Made by a program: the position numbers and the translations under genes. Shown in pieces: positions 1-5,343 of a stretch of 8,754 nt of DNA; the first letter of the stretch is position 1, and each line of letters opens with the position of its first letter. This DNA comes from Actinomycetota bacterium. Its GTDB lineage: Bacteria > Actinomycetota > Humimicrobiia > Humimicrobiales > Humimicrobiaceae. Location of the stretch: NCBI GenBank assembly GCA_023379515.1, contig JAMCQQ010000390.1:1-8754 (forward strand), read 5' to 3'. The notes under the pieces were generated by a model. It made no database searches and was not told where the DNA came from. It saw nothing but the letters and a program-made list of their open reading frames with translations.

Positions 1-2
1 AG

Positions 3-374
3 CTAAAGCTCAATAACACTGATTACTTCAATAGAAACCTGACGTTTTAGCTGGTTTGCCAACTCAACAAAATCCTTGTAAGTTTGCTCAATGGAATTCA
101 CTGCATCCATAAGTATCATTATTGCAGCAAAAGACTTTATTGCTTTATTTGCATCGTCGCCTAAAATTTCGAGTATAATTTTAATCTTTTCATAATTTTC
201 TATTGAAGGATCCATAAGATTTTTTTTAAGCTCGAGATTATTTGTTATTTCGTCTTTTAACTGTCTTAACTCATCTTCGGTCTGATCAACAATATCCTCA
301 GCTCTGGCAATATTAAAAATTGCCTGGGCATAATAATTTGATTTGAATTCTATTGATTCTTTTATTCTTCCCAA
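3..374 (-). CDS. atpH: F1Fo ATP synthase delta subunit, short: ends early at a TAG
   Basis: Delta subunit of F-type ATP synthase, the cytoplasmic protein that ties the stator stalk (subunit b) to the top of the alpha3-beta3 head. The 123 visible residues match the family's helical N-terminal domain: an N-terminal YYAQAIFNIA stretch corresponds to the usual RYA.ALFE.A motif, and the end (QVSIEVISVIEL) matches the strand that begins the C-terminal domain. Family members are about 180 residues, so roughly 55 are missing. The stop is TAG at 5-3, directly after GAG CTT; reading AGC one base later would give Leu-Ser, the residues usual at this point. The start is TTG, 2 bases after the atpF stop, with only a weak GGGAA upstream; no better start exists before the conserved motif. 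Family identity is firm. Whether the short form is real, frameshifted or an error cannot be decided here. Confidence 0.85.
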   Translation of the reverse strand: MGRIKESIEFKSNYYAQAIFNIARAEDIVDQTEDELRQLKDEITNNLELKKNLMDPSIENYEKIKIILEILGDDANKAIKSFAAIMILMDAVNSIEQTYKDFVELANQLKRQVSIEVISVIEL

Positions 375-376
375 TT

Positions 377-880
377 TTAAATTTTCCCGACTTCCTGAAG
401 ACTTTCCTCAACTAATCTTTTGTGTTCTTCTTCCGATAAGTTTTTTGCAATTATTTTCTCCGTGGCAGCCATTGCAATATCAACCATTTTATTCTTTACC
501 TCAGCAACAGATCTGTCTCTCTCCGCTTTAATCTCTGCAGTTGCCGCATCAAGCATCACCTTAGACTTTTCATGAGCTTTATCTTCTATTTCTTCTTTAA
601 TTTTTCTTGCAGTATTTTTACCATCTTCTAAAATTTGTCTTGCTTCTTTTCTTGCATCGTCAAGAGCCTGTTTTTGCTCCTCAAGATATTTTTGAGCTTC
701 TTCTTTCTGTTTATCTGCACTATTTACACTTTCCTGAATCTCTTCCTGCCTTTTTACTATCATTTTGTTTACCGGTTTGAAGACAAATCTCCATAGCACA
801 ACCATCAGGATAACAAATACTATTATTGACCAGAAGACAGTACTGCTCATGGGATTTAATATTTTTAGTACTTCTTCCAA
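377..880 (-). CDS. atpF: F1Fo ATP synthase subunit b
   Basis: Membrane-anchored stator subunit of ATP synthase, 167 residues, normal for the family. A single transmembrane helix lies at about residues 14-34 (STVFWSIIVFVILMVVLWRF). It is followed by the family's FKPVNKMIVKRQEEI-type segment and a long, charged, heptad-rich coiled coil (about 40-150) that would dimerise and reach the delta subunit. The start is taken as TTG at 880-878 because AGAGGTG stands 8 bases before it. An internal ATG at residue 11 lacks such a site and would cut into the approach to the helix. It lies 70 bases after atpE and 2 bases before atpH, inside the minus-strand atp operon. Confidence 0.95.
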   Translation of the reverse strand: MEEVLKILNPMSSTVFWSIIVFVILMVVLWRFVFKPVNKMIVKRQEEIQESVNSADKQKEEAQKYLEEQKQALDDARKEARQILEDGKNTARKIKEEIEDKAHEKSKVMLDAATAEIKAERDRSVAEVKNKMVDIAMAATEKIIAKNLSEEEHKRLVEESLQEVGKI

Positions 881-950
881 ATTGCTTACACCTCTTTTTA
901 AAAAAATGAATAAAATAAAATCTTTTTAATTTCGTAACAAATATTCTTTA

Positions 951-1181
<231 letters not shown>

Positions 1182-1252
1182 TTATTTCCTCCTTTTTTAA
1201 TAATAGGATAGTTATTTATAAAGTTATTTTAATAATACTATTAAATCAATAT

Positions 1253-1289
1253 AAAAAATTCATCCGAACCAATCAATGTTTCGGATGAA
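1253..1289 (-). terminator. Intrinsic terminator-like hairpin between atpB and atpE
   Basis: On the minus strand TTCATCCGAA (1289-1280) and TTCGGATGAA (1268-1259) form a perfect 10-bp stem with an 11-base loop, followed at once by six T (1258-1253). The left arm lies in the last codons of atpB and the loop contains its TGA stop. The shape is that of a rho-independent terminator, but it stands inside an operon, so partial termination or mRNA stabilisation/processing ahead of atpE is the likely role. I found no convincing promoter between it and atpE. Confidence 0.7.
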
Positions 1290-2010
1290 CTGCTTCACCA
1301 ATATATAAAGCCGTAAGTATTGCAAATACATATGCCTGGATTGCCGAAACAAATAATTCAAGAATTGTCATGACGAGTGCAAAGGGAACAGCTGCAATTG
1401 CAATATAGTAGCTTTTAAAATAATTAATCAGCCCAAGTATTACATACAATATTGTATGACCTGCCAGCATGTTGGCCATGAGACGGATAAACAGCGAGAA
1501 AGGTTTGGCAATGGCGCCAATTGTTTCAATGGGCACAACAATAACATACATCCAGGATGGTACAATAGACGGCGCATATGTACGTAAATAGCCTTTAATT
1601 CCATTTTTAGCCAGATTAGTAATATGTACAGTAAGAAATACTATTAATGCAATCACCAGCGGAACAACCGGGTTTGAAGTAGGAGTATAAGTCCCGGGTA
1701 TAAGCCCAATCATATTATTTGCAAGTATGAAAATAAAAACTCCCGCAACCAGCGGGAACCATTTGTCTCCCTCCTTAGGGCCAATCATGTTATATACCAT
1801 TCCTTTTTTGACAAAATTTATAAGCATTTCAACAACTACCTGTCTTTTCCCGGGGACAACTTTAGGTCTGGCTGCAAGAAGCAATAAAAGAATCAAAAAA
1901 ATTCCAACGCCTGCAAACATTGAAACTGTGACGTTCGTAATAGAAATATCAAAACTGCCAATCTTTAAAGGAATAATAACTTCTTGAAAAAAGTGTTCTA
2001 TTACTACCAA
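1273..2010 (-). CDS. atpB: F1Fo ATP synthase subunit a
   Basis: Stator membrane subunit that forms the proton half-channels against the c ring; 245 residues with at least five hydrophobic segments. The essential arginine is Arg176 in FSLFIRLMANMLAGH, and the C-terminal helix carries the conserved Glu218 and Gln225 (ELFVSAIQAYVF). The segment LANNMIGLIPGTYTPT (about 97-112) is also typical. The start is TTG at 2010-2008 with AGGAG 6 bases upstream. The TAG stop of the preceding atpI-like gene overlaps this ribosome binding site, suggesting coupled translation. The 3' end is part of a terminator-like hairpin ahead of atpE. Confidence 0.97.
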   Translation of the reverse strand: MVVIEHFFQEVIIPLKIGSFDISITNVTVSMFAGVGIFLILLLLLAARPKVVPGKRQVVVEMLINFVKKGMVYNMIGPKEGDKWFPLVAGVFIFILANNMIGLIPGTYTPTSNPVVPLVIALIVFLTVHITNLAKNGIKGYLRTYAPSIVPSWMYVIVVPIETIGAIAKPFSLFIRLMANMLAGHTILYVILGLINYFKSYYIAIAAVPFALVMTILELFVSAIQAYVFAILTALYIGEAVHPKH

Positions 2011-2019
2011 TTATTTCTC

Positions 2020-2406
2020 CTAATTTCTATAGAATAATACCTTTTTATAAATTAAAAAAATTTCCAGATTGAAAAAGATTGTGAAAAAGATTAAAAAAGA
2101 AAAAAGAAACCCAAGCATATTTATATAATCAAACCTGTATATCAAGAAAAATGCCAAACCGGAAAACGCAATTTTTGCAGCAAAGATCGGTAATATATAT
2201 TTCAGGATATTGGGGGATTTATTTCTGTAAGCTCTGAAATAAAAAAACAATGTACCTATGAAGAAAATAAAAGTCAGTACTCCGCTTATTAAAATTGAAA
2301 GAAATATCTGTTGTGATGTAATAAAAAAACAAACCAGCTCAATTACAAAAAGGGCTGCCAGAGATATTATTGATATTTTTTTTATCCGAATTAAATCTAA
2401 TTCCAT
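2020..2406 (-). CDS. atpI: AtpI-like small membrane protein of the ATP synthase operon
   Basis: A 128-residue, very hydrophobic protein with four probable membrane helices at about 12-30, 34-58, 68-90 and 96-120, separated by short basic loops. No catalytic motif is visible. Its size, topology and place as first gene before atpB match the poorly conserved AtpI family, which in other bacteria helps assemble the c ring and/or handle magnesium. The name rests mainly on position and topology. The start is ATG; the site before it is weak (AGAGAAAA, far upstream), in contrast with the strong sites of atpB and atpE, so low expression is likely. The transcript from the promoter at 2509-2537 would carry a leader of about 95 bases. 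Confidence 0.75.
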   Translation of the reverse strand: MELDLIRIKKISIISLAALFVIELVCFFITSQQIFLSILISGVLTFIFFIGTLFFYFRAYRNKSPNILKYILPIFAAKIAFSGLAFFLIYRFDYINMLGFLFSFLIFFTIFFNLEIFLIYKKVLFYRN

Positions 2407-2508
2407 TAAAAAATACGTTTTTCTCTATTATGCTGTTTTATTAAGCTTTATGATATTTTTTAATTTAGAAGCTTGTTTTATTTAATGCCAGCTTAAAAAT
2501 ACTTTTAA

Positions 2509-2537
2509 ATTATATATGCAATAATTTTATTTTTCAA
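2509..2537 (-). promoter_or_regulatory. Sigma70-type promoter of the atp operon
   Basis: On the minus strand TTGAAA (2537-2532) and TATAAT (2514-2509) are separated by exactly 17 bases, a near-consensus pair. Transcription would start near 2502 and read into atpI. It lies 20 bases after the dCMP deaminase stop. No terminator is visible in between, so read-through from the deaminase gene may add to it. Confidence 0.8.
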
Positions 2538-2556
2538 ATTTTTTATTAACTTTCAA

Positions 2557-3033
2557 TTAATCTTCAAAATCAAGCTTGATGAGTTCCACCCCTGCTTCTT
2601 TTAAAAGCTCCAGTGAAAGCTCATCAGCATAATCCTTAAAATAATAAATTTTTATGATTCCTGAATTGATTATCATTTTCGCGCACTGCACACATGGTTG
2701 GGTATTGCTGTACAATACGCTGTCCTTTATATTGACTCCATGATATGCAGCCTGTATTATTGCATTCTGTTCAGCATGAAGTCCTCTGCACATTTCGTGC
2801 CTCTGACCTGAAGGTATTCCGAGCTCTTCCCTTAGACATTTACCTCTCTCGATACAATTCTTTACTCCTTTGGGAGCGCCGTTATACCCGGTTGTAAGGA
2901 TCCTTTTATCCTTTACTATTATTGCCCCGACCTTCCTTCTCAGGCATGTGGAACGGGTTGCCACCTGTTTCGTAATCGCTGCAAAATATTCATCCCAGCT
3001 TGGCCGTTTATTTTCTTCCATACGATCTTCCAT
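2557..3033 (-). CDS. comEB: Deoxycytidylate (dCMP) deaminase, ComEB-like
   Basis: Zinc enzyme that deaminates dCMP to dUMP, feeding dTMP synthesis; cytoplasmic, 158 residues. The zinc site is complete: His86-Ala-Glu88 in LHAEQNAI, with Glu88 as proton shuttle, and Cys114/Cys117 in QPCVQCAK. Other dCMP-deaminase hallmarks are SWDEYF near the N-terminus, [18 protein letters not shown] (25-42), TGYNGAPKG (48-56) and the [11 protein letters not shown] block before the zinc motif. The usual His-Cys after GYNGxPxG reads Asn59-Cys60. The first ATG (3033) has no good ribosome site. An ATG four codons later (3021) has GGAAGA just before it and may be the true start; both spare all motifs. In this lineage deaminase and atp genes are neighbours, and the folate/dTMP link to glyA across the divergent region is suggestive only. 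Confidence 0.93.
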   Translation of the reverse strand: MEDRMEENKRPSWDEYFAAITKQVATRSTCLRRKVGAIIVKDKRILTTGYNGAPKGVKNCIERGKCLREELGIPSGQRHEMCRGLHAEQNAIIQAAYHGVNIKDSVLYSNTQPCVQCAKMIINSGIIKIYYFKDYADELSLELLKEAGVELIKLDFED

Positions 3034-3071
3034 GATTTTAATTTGAATTTATTGCTTTTTTCATCACAATG

Positions 3072-3080
3072 ATTATAGCA
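3072..3080 (-). promoter_or_regulatory. Extended -10 promoter of the dCMP deaminase gene
   Basis: Minus-strand TGC-TATAAT (3080-3072) is a consensus extended -10 element. The region 17 bases further upstream holds only TTATTA (3100-3095), a poor -35, which an extended -10 commonly tolerates. Transcription would start near 3065, about 32 bases before the first ATG. Confidence 0.6.
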
Positions 3081-3118
3081 ATATTTTTTCATATTAATAA
3101 TAAAAATAATTTATGGTT

Positions 3119-3338
3119 AGCATCTAAAATTTCATGATAAAAAATAAATTGATAAGCCATGATGGGTATTTCAAAAACACGCTGGCTTTTCCCCAGCGAG
3201 TAAAAGCCAGCTCAGTTTCAGGCTCAGCTCCCCTCCCGGAGGAGGAACCATGCCGGCTTAAGCCTTCGAATGGTTTTATCAATACCCATCATGGCTCTTA
3301 AAATTTTCCTTTATTGCTATCACTAAATTTTAGATGCT
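3119..3338. repeat. Nested 220-base imperfect palindrome in the divergent intergenic region
   Basis: The outer arms are a perfect 14-base inverted repeat: AGCATCTAAAATTT at 3119-3132 and its complement at 3325-3338. Inside them, TGATA and AATAAA also recur in complementary order. The inner arms are a perfect 16-base inverted repeat: AGCCATGATGGGTATT at 3155-3170 and its complement at 3281-3296. The enclosed core (3171-3280) is about 54% GC by hand count, set in very AT-rich flanks, and holds further hairpins. No clear target-site duplication, transposase or long ORF is present. It occupies the middle of the 440-base gap between the divergent deaminase and tsaC genes. It could be a miniature mobile element, an intergenic palindromic repeat or a structured RNA gene; the sequence alone does not decide. 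The rest of the gap (3034-3118, 3339-3473) is AT-rich, with only the deaminase promoter recognised. For tsaC the best -10 is TATACT at 3364-3369, without a matching -35. Confidence 0.85.
3155..3296. repeat. 142-base element bounded by perfect 16-bp inverted repeats
   Basis: The 16-bp arms (3155-3170 and 3281-3296) would close a multi-branched fold. Inside are a 10-bp stem GCTGGCTTTT/AAAAGCCAGC (3181-3190, 3202-3211), a CCTCC-CGGA-GGAGG hairpin (3232-3245), and AACCAT/ATGGTT arms (3246-3251, 3270-3275) enclosing the palindrome GGCTTAAGCC (3255-3264). Taken as RNA this resembles a compact three-hairpin junction closed by a long stem. I do not recognise it as any riboswitch or ncRNA family I know. 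Confidence 0.7.
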
Positions 3339-3473
3339 TCCTAATTTACCTTATATGCGGATATATACTTCAATAAATAAATCTTATAAAATTAATCCCT
3401 GGCAACAATGTTAATTAATTTCCGCAATAATTAATAAAGAATAATAAAATGCATTAAATTTAAATAAACGGGA

Positions 3474-4118
3474 ATGAAAATTATCAGATTAAATGGTAAA
3501 GAAAGAACTTCCGGGGATGCAGCCGATATTGCTTCAAAATATATTTCTGCAGGCAAGGTTATAATACTGCCTACAAGCACAATTTATGGCTTAAGCTGCA
3601 GTTACACTATTAAAAATGCTCTGGAAAGGATTTATAAACTCAAGCAAAGGCCCAAAAATCTTCCTTTTATCGTGCTTATATCCAAAATCGATTCACTTTT
3701 GCAGCTTGCAGATGAAATAAACGGAATTGCCGATATTCTCATAAAAAACTACTGGACCGGACAAAACAGCCTACCGCTCACACTGGTCTTTAAAAAAAAT
3801 AATTCATTAGATAATTTTATTGCAGGGGGAAATGAAAAAATTGCAGTAAGGCTTGATGGGCTGGAAATATTAAAAAAAATAATTGAGCTGAGCGGACCGA
3901 TAGTATCAACAAGTGCGACCATTTCCGGGACAGCTCTGTCTCCTAAAAATATTAAAGAAATACCTGAAGCAATTAGAAAGAATACCGATCTTGTTATAGA
4001 CCTCGGCTCGGATTTATCCGGAACTGTTTCTACCGTTATTGATGTTGCGGGACCAGAGCCTGTTCTAATCAGAGAAGGTGCGCTAAAATATGATAAGATA
4101 TTTGAAAAATTATTTTAA
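3474..4118 (+). CDS. tsaC: Threonylcarbamoyl-AMP synthase (TsaC/YwlC, YrdC-Sua5 domain)
   Basis: Makes threonylcarbamoyl-AMP from threonine, bicarbonate and ATP, the first step of t6A37 modification of ANN-decoding tRNAs; cytoplasmic. The 214 residues form one YrdC-like domain without the extra C-terminal Sua5 domain. Motifs seen are LPTSTIYGL (32-40), the KLKQRPKNLP lysine/arginine segment (55-64), PLTLVF (101-106), STSATISG (145-152), STVID (186-190) and a terminal IREG (199-202). The usual VR.P motif reads Val-Arg-Leu-Asp (125-128), a small deviation. The start is the only ATG before the conserved part, but GGGA directly abuts it, so the ribosome site is poor. It heads the plus-strand cluster; the next gene begins 17 bases later, as in the ywlC-ywlE-ywlF-glyA order of Bacillus. 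Confidence 0.93.
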   Translation: MKIIRLNGKERTSGDAADIASKYISAGKVIILPTSTIYGLSCSYTIKNALERIYKLKQRPKNLPFIVLISKIDSLLQLADEINGIADILIKNYWTGQNSLPLTLVFKKNNSLDNFIAGGNEKIAVRLDGLEILKKIIELSGPIVSTSATISGTALSPKNIKEIPEAIRKNTDLVIDLGSDLSGTVSTVIDVAGPEPVLIREGALKYDKIFEKLF

Positions 4119-4135
4119 CATTTTTAGGGATTTGC

Positions 4136-4870
4136 ATGACTGAAAAAGCTGAAAAAAAGGATATAATCAATATTAATTTTGTTTGCAGCGGCAACACATG
4201 CAGAAGCTATATTGCAGAAGCAATTGCAACACATCTTTTAAAGACTGTCTATTTTAAAAAATATCCAAGCGCCAAAGATAAGGTCAGTATCAGCAGCGCC
4301 GGTACCGAAGTCATGTTTACCGAAATTCCTGCAAATACCTACCGGGTTCTGGATATATTTGAAATTCCAAATATAAAATTTAAACCCAAGCAAATTGATA
4401 TATCAATAATCAGGAGCTCTGATTTAATAATAACAATGGCAACTTCCCATAAAAAAAATATTATTTCAAGATTTATCAAAATTGATGAAAAGAAAATTTT
4501 TAATTTGCTCGAACTTTCGAATATTATTTTATATGTTCAATCAGAAAGTATTTACAGCAGAAAAACCATGGAAAGGGGCACATCGCAAGCCAGCAATATC
4601 TGCAGGAATTATCCTGTCAAGCCGGCATATAACAGTTATTTATTTGAAAAAGATAATATTGGTTATACCAAAAACACCAAACATTTAAAACCTGTTTCTG
4701 CTATAAATGAAAAGCTGCAAATAATAAAAACTACAGGTGTTCAGTCAATTATTCTCCCTCAAAGCATAGATATCGAAGATCCGTTTGGGCGCTCCGCAGA
4801 TGTCTATATTAAGGTTGCAAAATTAATAAAAGAAAATATAATAATTATTTTTAATTATCTTTTCAATTAA
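4136..4870 (+). CDS. Low-molecular-weight phosphatase, YwlE-like (probable protein-arginine phosphatase) with insertion
   Basis: Member of the LMW protein-tyrosine-phosphatase family, which hydrolyses phosphorylated protein side chains through a cysteine-phosphate intermediate. The P-loop is VCSGNTCRS: nucleophile Cys17, Arg23, Ser24. The SSAGT segment (53-57), SSDLIITMATSHK (94-106) and the general-acid loop IEDPFGRSADVY with Asp215 are all present, so an active enzyme is expected. Thr21 corresponds to the threonine that favours phosphoarginine in Bacillus YwlE, where tyrosine phosphatases have a bulkier residue; arginine specificity is therefore inferred. The protein is 244 residues against about 150 usual. 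The excess is a roughly 80-residue insertion (about 128-210) just before the acid loop, with no recognised domain. The start is ATG with AGGGA about 6 bases upstream. It lies between tsaC and rpiB, matching ywlE of Bacillus. Confidence 0.88.
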   Translation: MTEKAEKKDIININFVCSGNTCRSYIAEAIATHLLKTVYFKKYPSAKDKVSISSAGTEVMFTEIPANTYRVLDIFEIPNIKFKPKQIDISIIRSSDLIITMATSHKKNIISRFIKIDEKKIFNLLELSNIILYVQSESIYSRKTMERGTSQASNICRNYPVKPAYNSYLFEKDNIGYTKNTKHLKPVSAINEKLQIIKTTGVQSIILPQSIDIEDPFGRSADVYIKVAKLIKENIIIIFNYLFN

Positions 4871-4876
4871 AAGGAG
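4871..4876 (+). promoter_or_regulatory. Ribosome binding site that fixes a non-ATG start of rpiB
   Basis: AAGGAG directly follows the TAA of the phosphatase gene and stands 5 bases before ATA (4882) and 2 before ATC (4879), in the rpiB frame. No ATG, GTG, TTG or CTG occurs between the upstream in-frame stop (4852-4854) and a TTG at 4945 that lies past the conserved N-terminus. Confidence 0.75.
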
Positions 4877-4881
4877 CCATC

Positions 4882-5343
4882 ATAAAAATAGCAATTGGAG
4901 CCGACCATGCCGGATTTGAATATAAGGTAAAGCTTTCAGATTATTTGAAATCTTTTGATCATATTGTCATAGATGTGGGTACTTTCAACACTGAAAGTTC
5001 TGATTATCCTGATTTTGGTGCAAAAGTTTCGCAAAAAGTCTGCGGCAGTGAAGCAGATATAGGTATATTGATTTGCGGTACCGGAATTGGTATGAGCATA
5101 GTTGCAAATAAATTCAAAGGTATAAGAGCTGCTGTTTGCTGGAACCTGGAAACTGCCCGTCTGGCAAGAGAGCATAACAATGCAAATATATTATGCCTGG
5201 GTGCAAGATTTTTAACAATTTCCGAATGCATAGAAATAACGGGCATATTTCTTAAAACATATCCTAAGAGTGAAGATAAATATTTAAGGAGAATAAACAA
5301 AATAACCAATATTGAAGAGGGGGGTAATTCCTGTGGTAAATAA
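4882..5343 (+). CDS. rpiB: Ribose-5-phosphate isomerase B (RpiB/LacAB family), non-canonical start
   Basis: Interconverts ribose 5-phosphate and ribulose 5-phosphate in the pentose phosphate pathway; cytoplasmic, usually dimeric. From the inferred start the protein has 153 residues, normal for the family. Motifs are IAIGADHAGFEYK (3-15, with Asp8 and His9), SSDYPDFG (39-46), LICGTGIGMSIVANK (63-77) with the catalytic Cys65, and AREHNNANILCLGAR (95-109) with His98. The homology begins at an ATA codon (4882) 5 bases after AAGGAG; ATC (4879) is the alternative. The first standard start, TTG at 4945, has no ribosome site and would remove 21 residues including Asp8-His9. A rare AUA/AUC start, or an ATG changed by one base, is therefore inferred. 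It overlaps glyA by 11 bases. Function is firm; sugar-phosphate specificity is assigned by family. Confidence 0.93.
   Translation: MKIAIGADHAGFEYKVKLSDYLKSFDHIVIDVGTFNTESSDYPDFGAKVSQKVCGSEADIGILICGTGIGMSIVANKFKGIRAAVCWNLETARLAREHNNANILCLGARFLTISECIEITGIFLKTYPKSEDKYLRRINKITNIEEGGNSCGK

Noticed and set aside
3..5. TAG in atpH as a recoded sense codon (for example pyrrolysine)
   Set aside because: atpE, the atpI-like gene and mazF all end properly at TAG, so TAG is a working stop here; a frameshift fits the homology better.
343..531. Open frame of 62 codons on the plus strand
   Set aside because: Antisense to atpF and the start of atpH; proline/phenylalanine-rich with no family signal. The same reasoning removes the open frames at 1727-1987 (+), 2258-2485 (+), 4482-4688 (+), 4936-5175 (-), 5004-5309 (-), 6035-6286 (-), 6965-7210 (+) and 8362-8565 (-).
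3119..3338. Known riboswitch, 6S RNA, SRP RNA or CRISPR array
   Set aside because: I could not match conserved cores of cobalamin, ydaO or molybdenum-cofactor riboswitches, nor 6S or SRP motifs. There are no repeat-spacer units.
3119..3338. Insertion sequence with target-site duplication
   Set aside because: Bases flanking both the outer and inner arms do not form a convincing direct repeat, and there is no transposase. A miniature element is still possible and is noted as such.
3364..3390. Promoter for tsaC (TATACT at 3364 or TATAAA at 3385)
   Set aside because: Neither has an acceptable -35 at 16-18 bases; in DNA this AT-rich such -10 matches are expected by chance.
5312..5332. glyA starting at TTG 5312
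   Set aside because: It lies upstream of the GAGGGGGG ribosome site that is correctly spaced for GTG 5333.
4945..5343. rpiB starting at TTG 4945
   Set aside because: No ribosome site, and it would delete the conserved GADHAGF segment; the start near 4882 with AAGGAG is preferred.
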